From Pengzhenrongella frigida (GTDB taxonomy: Bacteria; Actinomycetota; Actinomycetes; Actinomycetales; Cellulomonadaceae): DNA of 64,000 nt. The translations under genes were made by a program, and so were the position numbers. Location: positions 1-64,000 of the forward strand of contig NZ_SDWW01000005.1 in NCBI RefSeq assembly GCF_004168625.1, in the 5' to 3' direction. The notes below the pieces were generated by a model, which saw only the letters and a list, made by a program, of their open reading frames with translations, ran no database searches and had not been told where the DNA came from. Every line of letters begins with the position of its first letter. The stretch's first letter is position 1. Shown piece by piece: positions 38,629 through 47,916 of this stretch.

Positions 38629-39432
38629 TCACCTCGCTACGCGGGGTTGGCACGTCGGGCAGTAGTAGACGGGCCGGTCAACGGGTGGTTGGAACGCGCG
38701 TCCGACCCGGATCCTCGTACCGCACCGCCGACATGGTGCACGGCCTCGTCCGTGCACCATCGTCGTGCGCCCGGGCGTGGTGTCACCCGTGGCCGTGGGT
38801 GACCGTGCCTCGACCGAGCGGGCCATCAGCGCTCGCGCGGTGAGCAGGATCGCCCCGAGGTCGTCGATCCGGTCCACCGGGGTCCACGGCCACAGTCGCC
38901 GGGCGAAGAGCGACTCGGCGGTGTAGATCGTCCCGATCCCGGCCGCGACCCGTTGATCGAGCAGGACCTCCGCGATCGGCGCCCCGCCCCGCACGGCGAT
39001 TCTCGCCAGCGCCTCGGCCAGGCCGGACGTCGGAAAGTCGGGGGCGAGCAGGTCCGGGCCGAGGTGTCCGATGAGGTCGTGCTCGTCGCGGGTCGCGACG
39101 ACGTCGAGCATCCCGATGCGGGTGCCGACCGCCGTCCACGTCTGTTCGCCCAGCACGACACGCACGAACGGCCCGCGCGCGGCGGCGGCGGGTGCTCCGG
39201 TCCGGGCGAGCGCCCACGAGCCCTCCATGCGCAGGTGCGTGTGGAGCGTGCGCCCGTCGTCGAACCGCGTGAGCAGGTGCTTGCCGTACGAGACGGTGCC
39301 GAGCACGGTGCGGCCGACGAGGACCACCTCGGCGGCCGTGGGCCATCGCAGCTCGGCGCGGGTCAGCACCCGGCCGGCGATCCCCTGGTCGAGGCGAACG
39401 GCGGTCCGCCGCAGGATGTCACCCTCCGGCAC
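38629..39432 (-). CDS. nei: endonuclease VIII-type DNA glycosylase (Nei)
   Basis: A 267-residue Fpg/Nei glycosylase for oxidised pyrimidines. It starts with a Val codon read as Met then PEGDILRR, giving catalytic Pro2 and Glu3, with Lys51 in SYGKHLL and a normal C-terminal zinc finger C-x2-C then C-x2-C (CRRCG and CPTC). The GTG at 39432 has AGGGGG just upstream. It lies 18 bases after the lhr stop; lhr and nei are also neighbours in M. tuberculosis (Rv3296/Rv3297). The first glycosylase in the window (7617-8507) belongs to a different subgroup (MPELPEVE start). Confidence 0.94.
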   Translation of the reverse strand: MPEGDILRRTAVRLDQGIAGRVLTRAELRWPTAAEVVLVGRTVLGTVSYGKHLLTRFDDGRTLHTHLRMEGSWALARTGAPAAAARGPFVRVVLGEQTWTAVGTRIGMLDVVATRDEHDLIGHLGPDLLAPDFPTSGLAEALARIAVRGGAPIAEVLLDQRVAAGIGTIYTAESLFARRLWPWTPVDRIDDLGAILLTARALMARSVEARSPTATGDTTPGRTTMVHGRGRAPCRRCGTRIRVGRAFQPPVDRPVYYCPTCQPRVAR

Positions 39433-39450
39433 GGAGCCCCCTGCGCGGCC

Positions 39451-42400
39451 TCATGGCTGCCCCCGCAGACGCAGGCCACGTGGCGTCGGCGCGAAGCCGG
39501 CTCCGGTCAGCGCGCGGCCCAGCGGGTTGTGCAGGCTCGCCCCGCCCAGCAGCGCCGTGCCGTCGCCGCGCTGCACGGTCATCCGCCCGAGCCGACCCGT
39601 CCGGGCCGTCCCGGCCAGCAGGCTCGCGGCGGCGGCGAGCAGGGCGTCGTCGGCGCAGAAGGACAGCAGCGTGCGTCCGCCCCGTTCGACGTACAGCACG
39701 AGCGCACCGTCGACCAGCACCACCACGGCGCCGGCCTTGCGCCCGGGCCGGTGGCGGGCGGCGTCTCCCGCGCCGGGCGGGTCGCTGGCCGGTCCCGCGC
39801 CGTCGGCGGCACCGGTGAGCAGCGGAACCGGCCAGGCCAGCGCCGCGCCGTAGGGGTTGGCCGGGTCGGTCGCGGCGAGCAGCACGGCAGCGGCCGGCCC
39901 GCCGCTGGTCTCGCCGTCCGGATCTGCGGCCTCCTTCGCGTCGGCACGGAGCTGGTCGACGGCGCCGGGCAGCGCGAACTGCGAGCCGCCGAGGTGCTCG
40001 ACGAAGTACCCGCGGCGCACCTGCCCGGCCTGCTCGAGGGCGGCGAGCACGCGGTAGACGGCGCCGAACTGCCCGGAGATCCCCTCGGCGGGCGCGACCG
40101 CCCGGGTGACGATGCCGTGCCGGTCGAGCAGCTGTGCGGCCAGCGCGTGCGCGCGGACGGTCGGGTCGACTTCCCGCGCCGGCAGCAGCGACCAGCGACC
40201 ACCGGCTTCCTGCCCGACCCCCAGCACGGCCGGGCGCGCCTGGCCGCCGCGCAGCCCGAGCCGCGAACCGCGCACCAGCGCGCGGGCGCGCGGTGCCGTC
40301 GGATTCGGCCGGTGCGTGGTGCCCCGGCCGCCGCCGGAGCCGAGGCGGGCCCGCAGCGGTGTCAGCCCGTCGTTGGTCACGTACCCCGCCCACACGAGGT
40401 CCCAGACGGCCGTCACGAGCGAGGTCTGCGAGAAGCTCACCGGCGCGCTCGGCACCGCATCGACCGCCGCGTCGCCCGTGCCGGGGGTCGAGGCGCCGGC
40501 CAGCAGCGCCTCGACCCGCGCCGCGAGGCCCCCGAAGAAGTAGGCGCCGCCATCGGCGAGCGCGGCCAGGACGGCGCGGTGCACCGGGGTGTCGATCGCG
40601 CCCCCGCCCGCCAGCTCGGTCGGCGTCCGCAACGTGAGATCGGCCGTGCTGGCCGGGTGCAGGCTCACCAGTCCGTCCCGCGCGGCGAGCGGGGCATGTC
40701 CGGCCCAGAGCACCTCGCCGGCCGCGGTCAGCTCGTCGAGCATCGCCGGCGAGTAGTCCCGGACGCGTGCCGGCAGCACGTGCGTCTCGAGCGCGGAGGC
40801 CGGCACAGCGACACCGGCGAGCTGTTCGACCGCGCGCGCGACCCCCTCGACGCCGCGCAGCCGCCCGACCCCCTGCCACCGAGGCAGGAAGACGCCGAGC
40901 GCCCGGGCGTCGACGGGTTCGACCTCGGCGCGCAGGGCCGCCAGGGAGCGTCGCCGCAGGCGCCGCAGCACCTCGACCTCGCAGAACTCGTCCCCGGTGC
41001 CCCCGAGCACGTCGGGCCGCAGCCGTCCGGACGCGAGCACCCCGGCCGCCTCGAGGCGCCGCAGCGCGTCGGTCGCGACGGCGATCCCGATCCCGAACCG
41101 CCCCGCGACCTGCGCCGCGGGGAACGGCCCGTGCGTGCGCGCGTGGCGGCGCACGAGGTCGCCCAGCGGATCGGGCAGGACCTCCGTGAAGACCTCGGGA
41201 ACACCGACGGGCAGGGCCACCCCGAGGGCGTCGCGCAGCCGCCCCGCGTCCTCGACCGCCGCCCACTGCTCGGCGCGATCCGGGGCGAGCCCGCCGATCC
41301 GCACCCGGATCACCCGGCGGGCGGCCTCGAGCTCGGTGAGCCATGCCTCGACCCCGGCGCGGACGTCCTCGCGCGTGCGCGCCGCGACGTCGGCCGTCGG
41401 CAGCGGGCCCTGCCGGCGCACGAGGTCGGCGACGTCCTCAAGGTGCCGGGCCTGGCGGTCCGGGGCCAGGCCCGCGAGCTCGGCCTCGGTCTGCAGCACC
41501 GCGACCGGATCGAGCAGGTCTGCCAGCTGGGACGCCCCGCCCTGACCGAGCAGCTCGGCCAGCAGCGTCGGGTCGAGCGTGAGCGCGGCAGCCCGGCGCT
41601 CGGCGAGGGGTGCGTCGCCGTCGTACAGGAACTGCGCGGTGTACCCGAACAGCAGGGACTGGGCGAACGGCGACGGCGACGACGTCGTGACCTCCACGAG
41701 CCGCACGCGCCCCGCCGCTACGTCCCGCATGAGCTCGGTGAGCGCGGCGACGTCGAAGTCGTCCTGGAGGCACTCGCGCACGGCCTCGAGCAGGATCGGG
41801 AAGTCCGGGTACTGCGCGGCCACGCTCAGCAGCTGGGCCGAGCGCTGGCGCTGCTGCCACAGCGGCTGGCGGCGGTCGGGCCGCCGTCGGGGCAGCAGGA
41901 GGGCGCGCGCGGCGGCCTCCCGGAACCGCGCCCCGAACATCGCCGACCCGCCGAGCTCGCCGCGGACCGCGTCGGCCACCTCGTCCGGGTCGATCAGCAG
42001 GTCGGCCGCGTCGACGGCGGGGCCACCGTCGCTCGTCCACGCCTCGGCCTCACCCCCGGCGAGCATGTCGGGCAGCCGCAGCACGATCCCGTCGTCGGCG
42101 TGCATCGCGGCGGCGTCCACGCCGTACCGCTGGCGCATCCGGGCGGCGATCACCAGGGCCCACGGGGCGTGCACGCGCGCCCCGTACGGCGAGTGCACCA
42201 CGACCCGCCAGTCGCCGATCTCGTCGCGGAAGCGCTCGACGATGATCGTCTGGTCGTCGGGCACGTGCCCGGTCGCCTCGCGCTGCTCGCGCACGTAGGC
42301 GAGCAGGTTGTCACCCGCCCACGCGTCCAGGCCGGCGCGCTCCACCGCGGCGCGCGCCCCGTCGGCCGGCAGGTGACCCAGCTCGCGCACCCAGGCTCCC

Positions 42401-44421
42401 ATGGCCCGGCCCAGCTCGGCCGGCCGGCCGGGGGAGTCGCCCTTCCAGAACGGCAGCCGGCCCGGGACCCCGGGCGCGGGCGTGACCAGGACCCGGTCGG
42501 GCGTGATGTCCTCGATCCGCCAGCTGCTCGAGCCGAGCGTGAAGGTGTCGCCGACCCGCGACTCGTAGACCATCTCCTCGTCGAGCTCGCCCACCCGCTT
42601 GCCGCCGCGCGGACGCCCGGCCGACCGGTCCTCGTCCGCCGGTACGTCGACGCCCCCTGGGACGGGCGCCCCGCCGGACGCGAGGAACACGCCGTACAGG
42701 CCGCGGTCCGGGATGGTGCCCCCGCTGGTGACCGCGAGCCGCAGCGCGCCGGGCCGGGCCGTGAGCACGTCGGTGGTGCGGTCCCACACGACCCGGGCCC
42801 GCAGCTCGGCGAACTCCTCGCTCGGGTAGCGACCCGACAGCAGGTCGAGGACGGCGGTCAGCGTCGCGTCCCCGAGCCCCGTGAACGGGGCCGCGCGCCG
42901 CACGACGGCGGCGATCTCGGTGACCGTCCAGTCCTCGACCGCGACCATGGCCACGATCTGCTGCGCGAGCACGTCCAGCGGGTTGGCGGGCACCGCCAGC
43001 CGCTCGATCTCGCCCCGCCGCATCCGGCCGGCGACCACCGCGGCCGGGACGAGGTCGCCGCGGAAGGTCGGGAAGATGACCCCGCGCGACACCGCGCCGA
43101 CCTGGTGGCCCGCGCGTCCCACGCGCTGCAGCCCGCTCGCCACGGACGGCGGTGCGCCCACCTGCACCACGAGGTCGATCGCACCCATGTCGATACCGAG
43201 CTCGAGCGACGACGTCGCGACGACCGCCGGCAGCCGCCCCGCCTTGAGCTCGGTCTCCGTGCGGGTCCGCTCGGCGCGGCTCATCGACCCGTGGTGGGCG
43301 CGCGCGAGGATGCGGGTCGCGTCGGACGTGTCGATGCCCACGGCGGTGCCCGACTGGGCCGGCGCGGCGGCGGGCCGCAGCGTGCCGGGATCGGGCACGT
43401 CCTCGCCCTGCCGGGTGGCCCAGACCTCGTTCATCCGCGCCGTCAGGCGTTCGGCGCCGCGCCGGGAGTTGGTGAACACGAGGGTCGAGCGGTGCGCGGC
43501 CACCAGGTCCACGACACGCTCCTCGACGTGCGGCCAGATCGACGGCCGGGCGGGGGACCCGGCGGCCGGTCCGGACAGGTCGATCTCGCCGCCGATCTCG
43601 CCGGCGGGCCCGCCGGGGAGCGCCGCGGTGGCGAGGTCGGCCAGGTCGGGCACGGGGACGACGACGTCGACCACGATCTGCTTGGTGGACGGCGGCTGCA
43701 CGACGACGACCCGGCGGCCCCCCTCGGTCGGGGTCCGTCCACCGCCGAGGAACGCGGCGACCGCCTCGACCGGCCGGATCGTGGCCGACAGCCCGATCCG
43801 TTGCGCGGGCGCCGGGAGCAACGCGTCGAGCCGCTCGAGCGACACCGCGAGGTGGGCCCCGCGCTTGGTCCCGGCGACCGCATGGATCTCGTCGAGGATG
43901 ACCGTGCGCACCCCGGCCAGGCCCGCGCGCGCCGCGGAGGTCAGCACGAGGTACAGCGACTCCGGGGTGGTGATGAGGATGTCCGTGGGGCGGGTCGCGA
44001 ACGCCCGCCGCTCCGCCGGGGGGGTGTCGCCGGTGCGGATCCCGACGGTCACCTCGGGGACGGTCAGCCCGAACCGGGTCGCGGCCTGCCGGATACCCAC
44101 GAGCGGTGAACGCAGGTTGAGCTCGACGTCGGAGGCCAGGGCCTTGAGCGGCGACACGTACAGCACGCGGCAGCGGTCGGCCGGGTCGGTGACCACCGGC
44201 AGGTCGGGTCCGGGGGCGATCAGGCCGTCCAGCGCCCAGAGGAACGCGGCCAGCGTCTTGCCCGAGCCGGTCGGCGCCACCACCAGCGCGTGGTCGCCCG
44301 CCGCGACCGCCGCCCAAGCCCCCGTCTGCGCCGTCGTCGGCCCCGCGAAGGCACCGCTGAACCAGGCACGGGTCGCGGGGGAGAAGCCCGCGAGCGGGTC
44401 GAGATCAGGGTGCGAGGTCAC
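39451..44421 (-). CDS. lhr: Lhr-type ATP-dependent DNA helicase
   Basis: A 1656-residue superfamily 2 helicase (Lhr-core plus long C-terminal domain), a 3'-5' translocase active on RNA-DNA hybrids and linked to DNA repair. Walker A APTGSGKT (about 49-56), DEIH box (177-180), SATIRP motif III and QVGAPPSVASGLQRVGRAGH motif VI are intact, followed by the large Lhr-CTD. The GTG at 44421 was chosen because a CAGAAT -10-like box ends 6 bases upstream; GTG 44448 is an alternative. It is transcribed with nei. Confidence 0.95.
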   Translation of the reverse strand: MTSHPDLDPLAGFSPATRAWFSGAFAGPTTAQTGAWAAVAAGDHALVVAPTGSGKTLAAFLWALDGLIAPGPDLPVVTDPADRCRVLYVSPLKALASDVELNLRSPLVGIRQAATRFGLTVPEVTVGIRTGDTPPAERRAFATRPTDILITTPESLYLVLTSAARAGLAGVRTVILDEIHAVAGTKRGAHLAVSLERLDALLPAPAQRIGLSATIRPVEAVAAFLGGGRTPTEGGRRVVVVQPPSTKQIVVDVVVPVPDLADLATAALPGGPAGEIGGEIDLSGPAAGSPARPSIWPHVEERVVDLVAAHRSTLVFTNSRRGAERLTARMNEVWATRQGEDVPDPGTLRPAAAPAQSGTAVGIDTSDATRILARAHHGSMSRAERTRTETELKAGRLPAVVATSSLELGIDMGAIDLVVQVGAPPSVASGLQRVGRAGHQVGAVSRGVIFPTFRGDLVPAAVVAGRMRRGEIERLAVPANPLDVLAQQIVAMVAVEDWTVTEIAAVVRRAAPFTGLGDATLTAVLDLLSGRYPSEEFAELRARVVWDRTTDVLTARPGALRLAVTSGGTIPDRGLYGVFLASGGAPVPGGVDVPADEDRSAGRPRGGKRVGELDEEMVYESRVGDTFTLGSSSWRIEDITPDRVLVTPAPGVPGRLPFWKGDSPGRPAELGRAMGAWVRELGHLPADGARAAVERAGLDAWAGDNLLAYVREQREATGHVPDDQTIIVERFRDEIGDWRVVVHSPYGARVHAPWALVIAARMRQRYGVDAAAMHADDGIVLRLPDMLAGGEAEAWTSDGGPAVDAADLLIDPDEVADAVRGELGGSAMFGARFREAAARALLLPRRRPDRRQPLWQQRQRSAQLLSVAAQYPDFPILLEAVRECLQDDFDVAALTELMRDVAAGRVRLVEVTTSSPSPFAQSLLFGYTAQFLYDGDAPLAERRAAALTLDPTLLAELLGQGGASQLADLLDPVAVLQTEAELAGLAPDRQARHLEDVADLVRRQGPLPTADVAARTREDVRAGVEAWLTELEAARRVIRVRIGGLAPDRAEQWAAVEDAGRLRDALGVALPVGVPEVFTEVLPDPLGDLVRRHARTHGPFPAAQVAGRFGIGIAVATDALRRLEAAGVLASGRLRPDVLGGTGDEFCEVEVLRRLRRRSLAALRAEVEPVDARALGVFLPRWQGVGRLRGVEGVARAVEQLAGVAVPASALETHVLPARVRDYSPAMLDELTAAGEVLWAGHAPLAARDGLVSLHPASTADLTLRTPTELAGGGAIDTPVHRAVLAALADGGAYFFGGLAARVEALLAGASTPGTGDAAVDAVPSAPVSFSQTSLVTAVWDLVWAGYVTNDGLTPLRARLGSGGGRGTTHRPNPTAPRARALVRGSRLGLRGGQARPAVLGVGQEAGGRWSLLPAREVDPTVRAHALAAQLLDRHGIVTRAVAPAEGISGQFGAVYRVLAALEQAGQVRRGYFVEHLGGSQFALPGAVDQLRADAKEAADPDGETSGGPAAAVLLAATDPANPYGAALAWPVPLLTGAADGAGPASDPPGAGDAARHRPGRKAGAVVVLVDGALVLYVERGGRTLLSFCADDALLAAAASLLAGTARTGRLGRMTVQRGDGTALLGGASLHNPLGRALTGAGFAPTPRGLRLRGQP

Positions 44422-44427
44422 CTGCTC

Positions 44428-44433
44428 ATTCTG
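44428..44433 (-). promoter_or_regulatory. possible -10 box of lhr
   Basis: CAGAAT on the minus strand ends 6 bases before the GTG at 44421, favouring it over GTG 44448. Confidence 0.4.
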
Positions 44434-44480
44434 CGGTGCGGCACCCACACGTGGGGAGCGAGCATGGCAGGGTGGGCTCT

Positions 44481-44714
44481 ATGCGGCATCGGGAGTTCTG
44501 GGCGCTGGTCGAGGAGGTCTTCGGCGCGGCCTACGGTCGCACGCTCGCCGCCGACCAGGTCCTCGGCGCGCTCGGCAACCGCACCGCCGCCCAGGCGATC
44601 GAGGACGGCGACGAGCCACGCACCGTGTGGCACGCGCTGTGCGACGCGCTGGAGGTGCCCGAGGCGCGGCGCTGGGGCACCGACACCTACCGTGCGGCCC
44701 CACCGCGGGGGTGA
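44481..44714 (+). CDS. DUF3046 protein
   Basis: A 77-residue protein of the actinobacterial DUF3046 family: MRHREFWALVEEVFG start, a GALGNRTAAQAIEDGDEPRTVW core and a C-terminal RRWGTD. Function unknown, but the family commonly lies just upstream of recA, as here. It is followed after 7 bases by the membrane phosphodiesterase-like gene. A weak CAGGGT box lies 7 bases before the ATG. Confidence 0.88.
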   Translation: MRHREFWALVEEVFGAAYGRTLAADQVLGALGNRTAAQAIEDGDEPRTVWHALCDALEVPEARRWGTDTYRAAPPRG

Positions 44715-44721
44715 TTCGACC

Positions 44722-46791
44722 GTGGCCCCGTCGGCGGCAGCGACCGGTACCCGTGCGAGCTGGTGGGGACCGACGCTGCGCGACATCGGCGAGGGGCTGC
44801 TCGCGGTGCTCTCGTCGGCGCTCGGGCTGGGGGTCGCCCTCCTCGTGCTCGACGGCGCGGGTGCGCAGTCCTGGTGGGACATCCTCGCCGCGGCGGTGCT
44901 CATCGCCATCGGTGACCGGCTCGTCCGGCCGTTGCTGCGCCTGCTCGCTGTCGCGCTCGGCATCGTCGGAGCGCTCGTCGCGGGTCTCGCCGCCCAGATC
45001 CTGATCGCGTGGGTCGCCCTCAACCTCGTGCCGGGCCTGACCGTGCGCAGCTGGGGCCAGGTGCTGCTCCTGCTCGTGGTCGCCTCGGGGGTGATGGCCG
45101 GTGCGCGGTGGCTGGTCGGCGGGAACGACAGCGGGTACGTGCTCGGCGACGTGCTGCGCACCGCCAGGTCGCGTGCGCGACGCCGGGACGCGCCCGGCCG
45201 CGACGCCCCCGGGCTGCTGATCGTGCAGCTCGACGGCGTGTCGCGCGAGGTCCTCTCGCACGCGATCGACGCGGGGCTGGTGCCGACGATGACCCGGTGG
45301 CTGCGGCTCGGGACCCACCGGCTCGTCGGCTGGTGGGCCCAGGTCCCCGCGACGACCCCGGCGAGCCAGGCCGGCCTGCTCCACGGGTCGAGCCTCCAGG
45401 TGCCGGCGTTCCGCTGGTGGGACAAGGACCTCGACCGGATGGTCGTGACCAACCGCCCGGGGGACGCGGCGCTCGTCGAGCGGCGGCTGAGCGACGGGCA
45501 CGGTCTGCTGGTGCACGGCGGCGCCGCCGTCAGCACGATGTTCACCGGCGATGCCCCGACGGCGCTCGTGGTCATCAGCCGGGCGCACGGTCGCCGGGGG
45601 TTCGGGCCGGGCAGCGCCTTCGTGCGGTTCTTCTCCAGCCCGTACGTGCTGACCCGCACGCTCGGGCTCACGTTGGGCGAGATGGTCAAGGAGGTCTACC
45701 AGGGTCGCCAGCAGCGCGCCCGCGGCGTCGCCCCGCGGGTCTCGCGACGCGGGGTGTACGTGCTGCTCCGCGCGATCAGCAACGTGCTGATGCGCGACCT
45801 CAACACGGCGCTGGTCGCCGAGCAGCTCCTCGGCGGCACCCCCACGGTGTTCGTCGACCTCGTCGACTACGACGAGATCGCCCACCACGCCGGTCCGGTC
45901 CGGCCGGAGGCGTTGCGGGCGCTCGAGGGGATCGACCGGGTGCTCGCCCTCCTGGCCGAGGTCGCCGAGCACGCTCCGCGTGACTACCGGATCGTCGTGC
46001 TGTCCGATCACGGGCAGTCGTTGGGGGAGACGTTCGAGCAGGTCGAGGGCTCGCCGCTGACCGACGTCGTGCGCGAGCTCATGGCGGGAACCGCGCGTGG
46101 CGTCGACGCCACGACGGAGCAGTCCGATGCCGGTGAGGCGTGGAGCCCGCTGAACGCGCTGCTCAGCGGGACGGGCGGGGCGCGCCTCGCCGACCGCACG
46201 GGGCCGGCGCGACCTGCCGGCGACGCGCACGCACTGCCGGAGGTCGCCGTGATCGCCTCGGGGAACCTCGGGATGCTGTGGTTCCCGCGGCTGCCCGGGC
46301 GCGCCACCCTCGACGAGATCACCGCCCGCTGGCCCCAGCTGGTGCCCGGCCTGCTGGCCCGTGCGACCGTCGGCGTCGTGGTCGTCCAGACGAGTGACCA
46401 CGGTCCGGTCGCGCTCGGGGCGAAGGGCAGCAGGCTGCTGGCCGACGACGTCCCGTCCGGGCCGGCGGTCCAGGGTGACGACCCGCTCGCGCCGTACGGG
46501 CCCCGGGCTCGACCGGACCTGCTGCGGGTCGCCGGCCTGGCGCACACCGGCGACGTCATCCTGATCTCCGCGGTGGACGACCGCGGCTCGGTGCACGCGT
46601 TCGAGGGGCTGGTCGGCTCGCACGGGGGGCTCGGAGGCGCGCAGAACGACGCGTTCCTCCTGTACCCGGCCTCCTGGGCGATCGACGAGACCCTGCCGGG
46701 CGAGGACATCGGGGACCAGGCGCTGATCGGCGCCGAGGCGGTCTACGCCCAGCTGGTGCACTGGCAGCGCGACCTGGGGCTGCGGCCATGA
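44722..46791 (+). CDS. four-helix membrane domain fused to an alkaline-phosphatase-superfamily domain
   Basis: A 689-residue two-part protein. Residues about 20-135 form roughly four membrane segments resembling mycobacterial 4-TMS holin-like proteins. From about 163 an alkaline-phosphatase-superfamily (nucleotide pyrophosphatase/phosphodiesterase-like) domain follows, with LQLDGVS (Asp171), a TTPASQ nucleophile region (Thr212/Ser215), DYDEIAHH (Asp384, His388/389), LSDHGQ (Asp429, His430) and a late GSHGGLGG, so all expected metal ligands appear present. Likely a membrane-anchored phosphodiesterase or phosphatase; substrate unknown. GTG 44722 is inferred from the end of DUF3046. Its stop overlaps the next start (ATGA). 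Confidence 0.82.
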   Translation: MAPSAAATGTRASWWGPTLRDIGEGLLAVLSSALGLGVALLVLDGAGAQSWWDILAAAVLIAIGDRLVRPLLRLLAVALGIVGALVAGLAAQILIAWVALNLVPGLTVRSWGQVLLLLVVASGVMAGARWLVGGNDSGYVLGDVLRTARSRARRRDAPGRDAPGLLIVQLDGVSREVLSHAIDAGLVPTMTRWLRLGTHRLVGWWAQVPATTPASQAGLLHGSSLQVPAFRWWDKDLDRMVVTNRPGDAALVERRLSDGHGLLVHGGAAVSTMFTGDAPTALVVISRAHGRRGFGPGSAFVRFFSSPYVLTRTLGLTLGEMVKEVYQGRQQRARGVAPRVSRRGVYVLLRAISNVLMRDLNTALVAEQLLGGTPTVFVDLVDYDEIAHHAGPVRPEALRALEGIDRVLALLAEVAEHAPRDYRIVVLSDHGQSLGETFEQVEGSPLTDVVRELMAGTARGVDATTEQSDAGEAWSPLNALLSGTGGARLADRTGPARPAGDAHALPEVAVIASGNLGMLWFPRLPGRATLDEITARWPQLVPGLLARATVGVVVVQTSDHGPVALGAKGSRLLADDVPSGPAVQGDDPLAPYGPRARPDLLRVAGLAHTGDVILISAVDDRGSVHAFEGLVGSHGGLGGAQNDAFLLYPASWAIDETLPGEDIGDQALIGAEAVYAQLVHWQRDLGLRP

Positions 46792-47693
46792 GCCGGGGCG
46801 AGGTCGGCCGACGTCGGCCCTGGCCGGCCCCGCGCGGCCGGGGCGCCCCCGAGAGCCCGCTGCTGCGCGTGACCTGGCTCGGGCACTCGTCGGTGGTGCT
46901 CGACCTCGACGGCGTGCGGCTGGTCACCGATCCGCTGCTGCAGCGCCACGCGGGCCTGCTGCGCCGGCGCGGGGACCGCCCGGACGAGGTGGAGTGGGAG
47001 CGCAGCGATGCCGTGCTGCTCTCGCACCTGCACCACGACCACGCCGAGCTCGGCTCGCTGCGGCTGCTGGGGCAGATCCCGGTCCTCACCGCGCCCTCGA
47101 GCGCGCGGTGGCTCGTGGAGCGCGGGCTGCGGGGCGTGGGGCTGCGCAACACCGACTGGTTCCGCGTCGAGGCCGGTGGGACCGGTGCGCTCGACGAGGG
47201 ACCGGGGCACCCACCGCCGCACGGCAGCCACGGGGTGCGGATCCGCCTGTGCCCCGCGGTCCACGGCCATCGCCCGATGCCGCACCGGCCGAACGCCGCC
47301 AACGGCCACCTGATCCGGGGGGAGTCGACCTGCATCTGGGTCGCCGGGGACACCTCGGTGTACCCCGGAATGCTGCACCTGCCCGATCTGGCCGGCGCGC
47401 CGGTCGAGGTCGCCCTCGTGCCGGTGGGGGGCTGGGGCCCGCGCCTGTCGGAGGGGCACATGAGCCCGATCACGGCCGCCCGGGCGTGCGCGATGGTCGG
47501 CGCCCGGTTCGCGGTCCCGGTGCACTGGGGCACGCTCCATGCGCCCGCCTCGACCCGGTTGCCCCCGGGCTGGATGGACCGCGCGGGGGATGCGTTCGCG
47601 GTGGCGCTGGCACGCGAGGCGCCGGAGTGCGTCCCGGTCGTCCTGCGACCGGGGCAGAGCTGGACGGCCACGCTCCGTCCGGCGGAACCGTGA
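46788..47693 (+). CDS. MBL-fold metallo-hydrolase (UlaG-like)
   Basis: A 301-residue metallo-beta-lactamase-fold protein with HLHHDH (His80, His82, His83, Asp84, His85), [18 protein letters not shown] near the N-terminus and [10 protein letters not shown] later, closest to UlaG/YcbL-type hydrolases. It is translated with the preceding phosphodiesterase-like protein (4-base overlap), so the two may act in succession on one phosphorylated substrate; this is inference. It ends about 50 bases before the recA SOS box. Confidence 0.88.
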   Translation: MSRGEVGRRRPWPAPRGRGAPESPLLRVTWLGHSSVVLDLDGVRLVTDPLLQRHAGLLRRRGDRPDEVEWERSDAVLLSHLHHDHAELGSLRLLGQIPVLTAPSSARWLVERGLRGVGLRNTDWFRVEAGGTGALDEGPGHPPPHGSHGVRIRLCPAVHGHRPMPHRPNAANGHLIRGESTCIWVAGDTSVYPGMLHLPDLAGAPVEVALVPVGGWGPRLSEGHMSPITAARACAMVGARFAVPVHWGTLHAPASTRLPPGWMDRAGDAFAVALAREAPECVPVVLRPGQSWTATLRPAEP

Positions 47694-47745
47694 GAGCACG
47701 TCGTGGAGAGCGGGTCGGTGTGTCGCCCGGCACAACGTGTGCTTT

Positions 47746-47759
47746 CGAACAGATGTTCG
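47746..47759. promoter_or_regulatory. LexA/SOS box of recA
   Basis: CGAACAGATGTTCG matches the actinobacterial/Gram-positive SOS consensus CGAAC-N4-GTTCG perfectly. It lies immediately upstream of a TAGCCT -10 box, where LexA would block transcription. Confidence 0.92.
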
Positions 47760-47761
47760 GC

Positions 47762-47767
47762 TAGCCT
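47762..47767 (+). promoter_or_regulatory. -10 box of recA
   Basis: TAGCCT directly follows the SOS box and predicts a transcript with a leader of about 140 bases. Confidence 0.5.
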
Positions 47768-47793
47768 ATGCACAGGCGAAGACAGCGACGGAC

Positions 47794-47811
47794 TCTCCAC
47801 ACCCGTGGAGA
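47794..47811 (+). promoter_or_regulatory. hairpin in the recA leader
   Basis: TCTCCAC (47794-47800) pairs with GTGGAGA (47805-47811) around a 4-base loop, early in the recA leader. The rest of the leader holds an 8-codon frame (47820-47843) and no other clear structure. Confidence 0.45.
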
Positions 47812-47916
47812 CGTCCTCGATGGATGTCGGTGGTCGGGCATAACGTCGCCTCCAGCACAGACCAGCCCCAGTCCAGCGCAGCTCCGGCTGCCACCCCCAG
47901 TCACGCGAGGTACACC

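Noticed and set aside
38953-44109. A 1718-codon open frame on the plus strand opposite lhr
   Set aside because: It is the antisense of a clear Lhr helicase gene. In DNA this GC-rich, opposite frames stay open by chance; the translation is Arg/Gly/Pro/Ala-rich with no domain.
44722-45120. Holin-like membrane domain as a sign of a prophage
   Set aside because: No integrase, capsid, tail, lysin or attachment site nearby; the domain is fused to a phosphodiesterase-like domain in a core region.
47824-47916. In-frame ATG giving recA 31 more N-terminal codons
   Set aside because: The extra residues are Ser/Ala/Pro-rich and unlike RecA N-termini, while ATG 47917 has a ribosome binding site.
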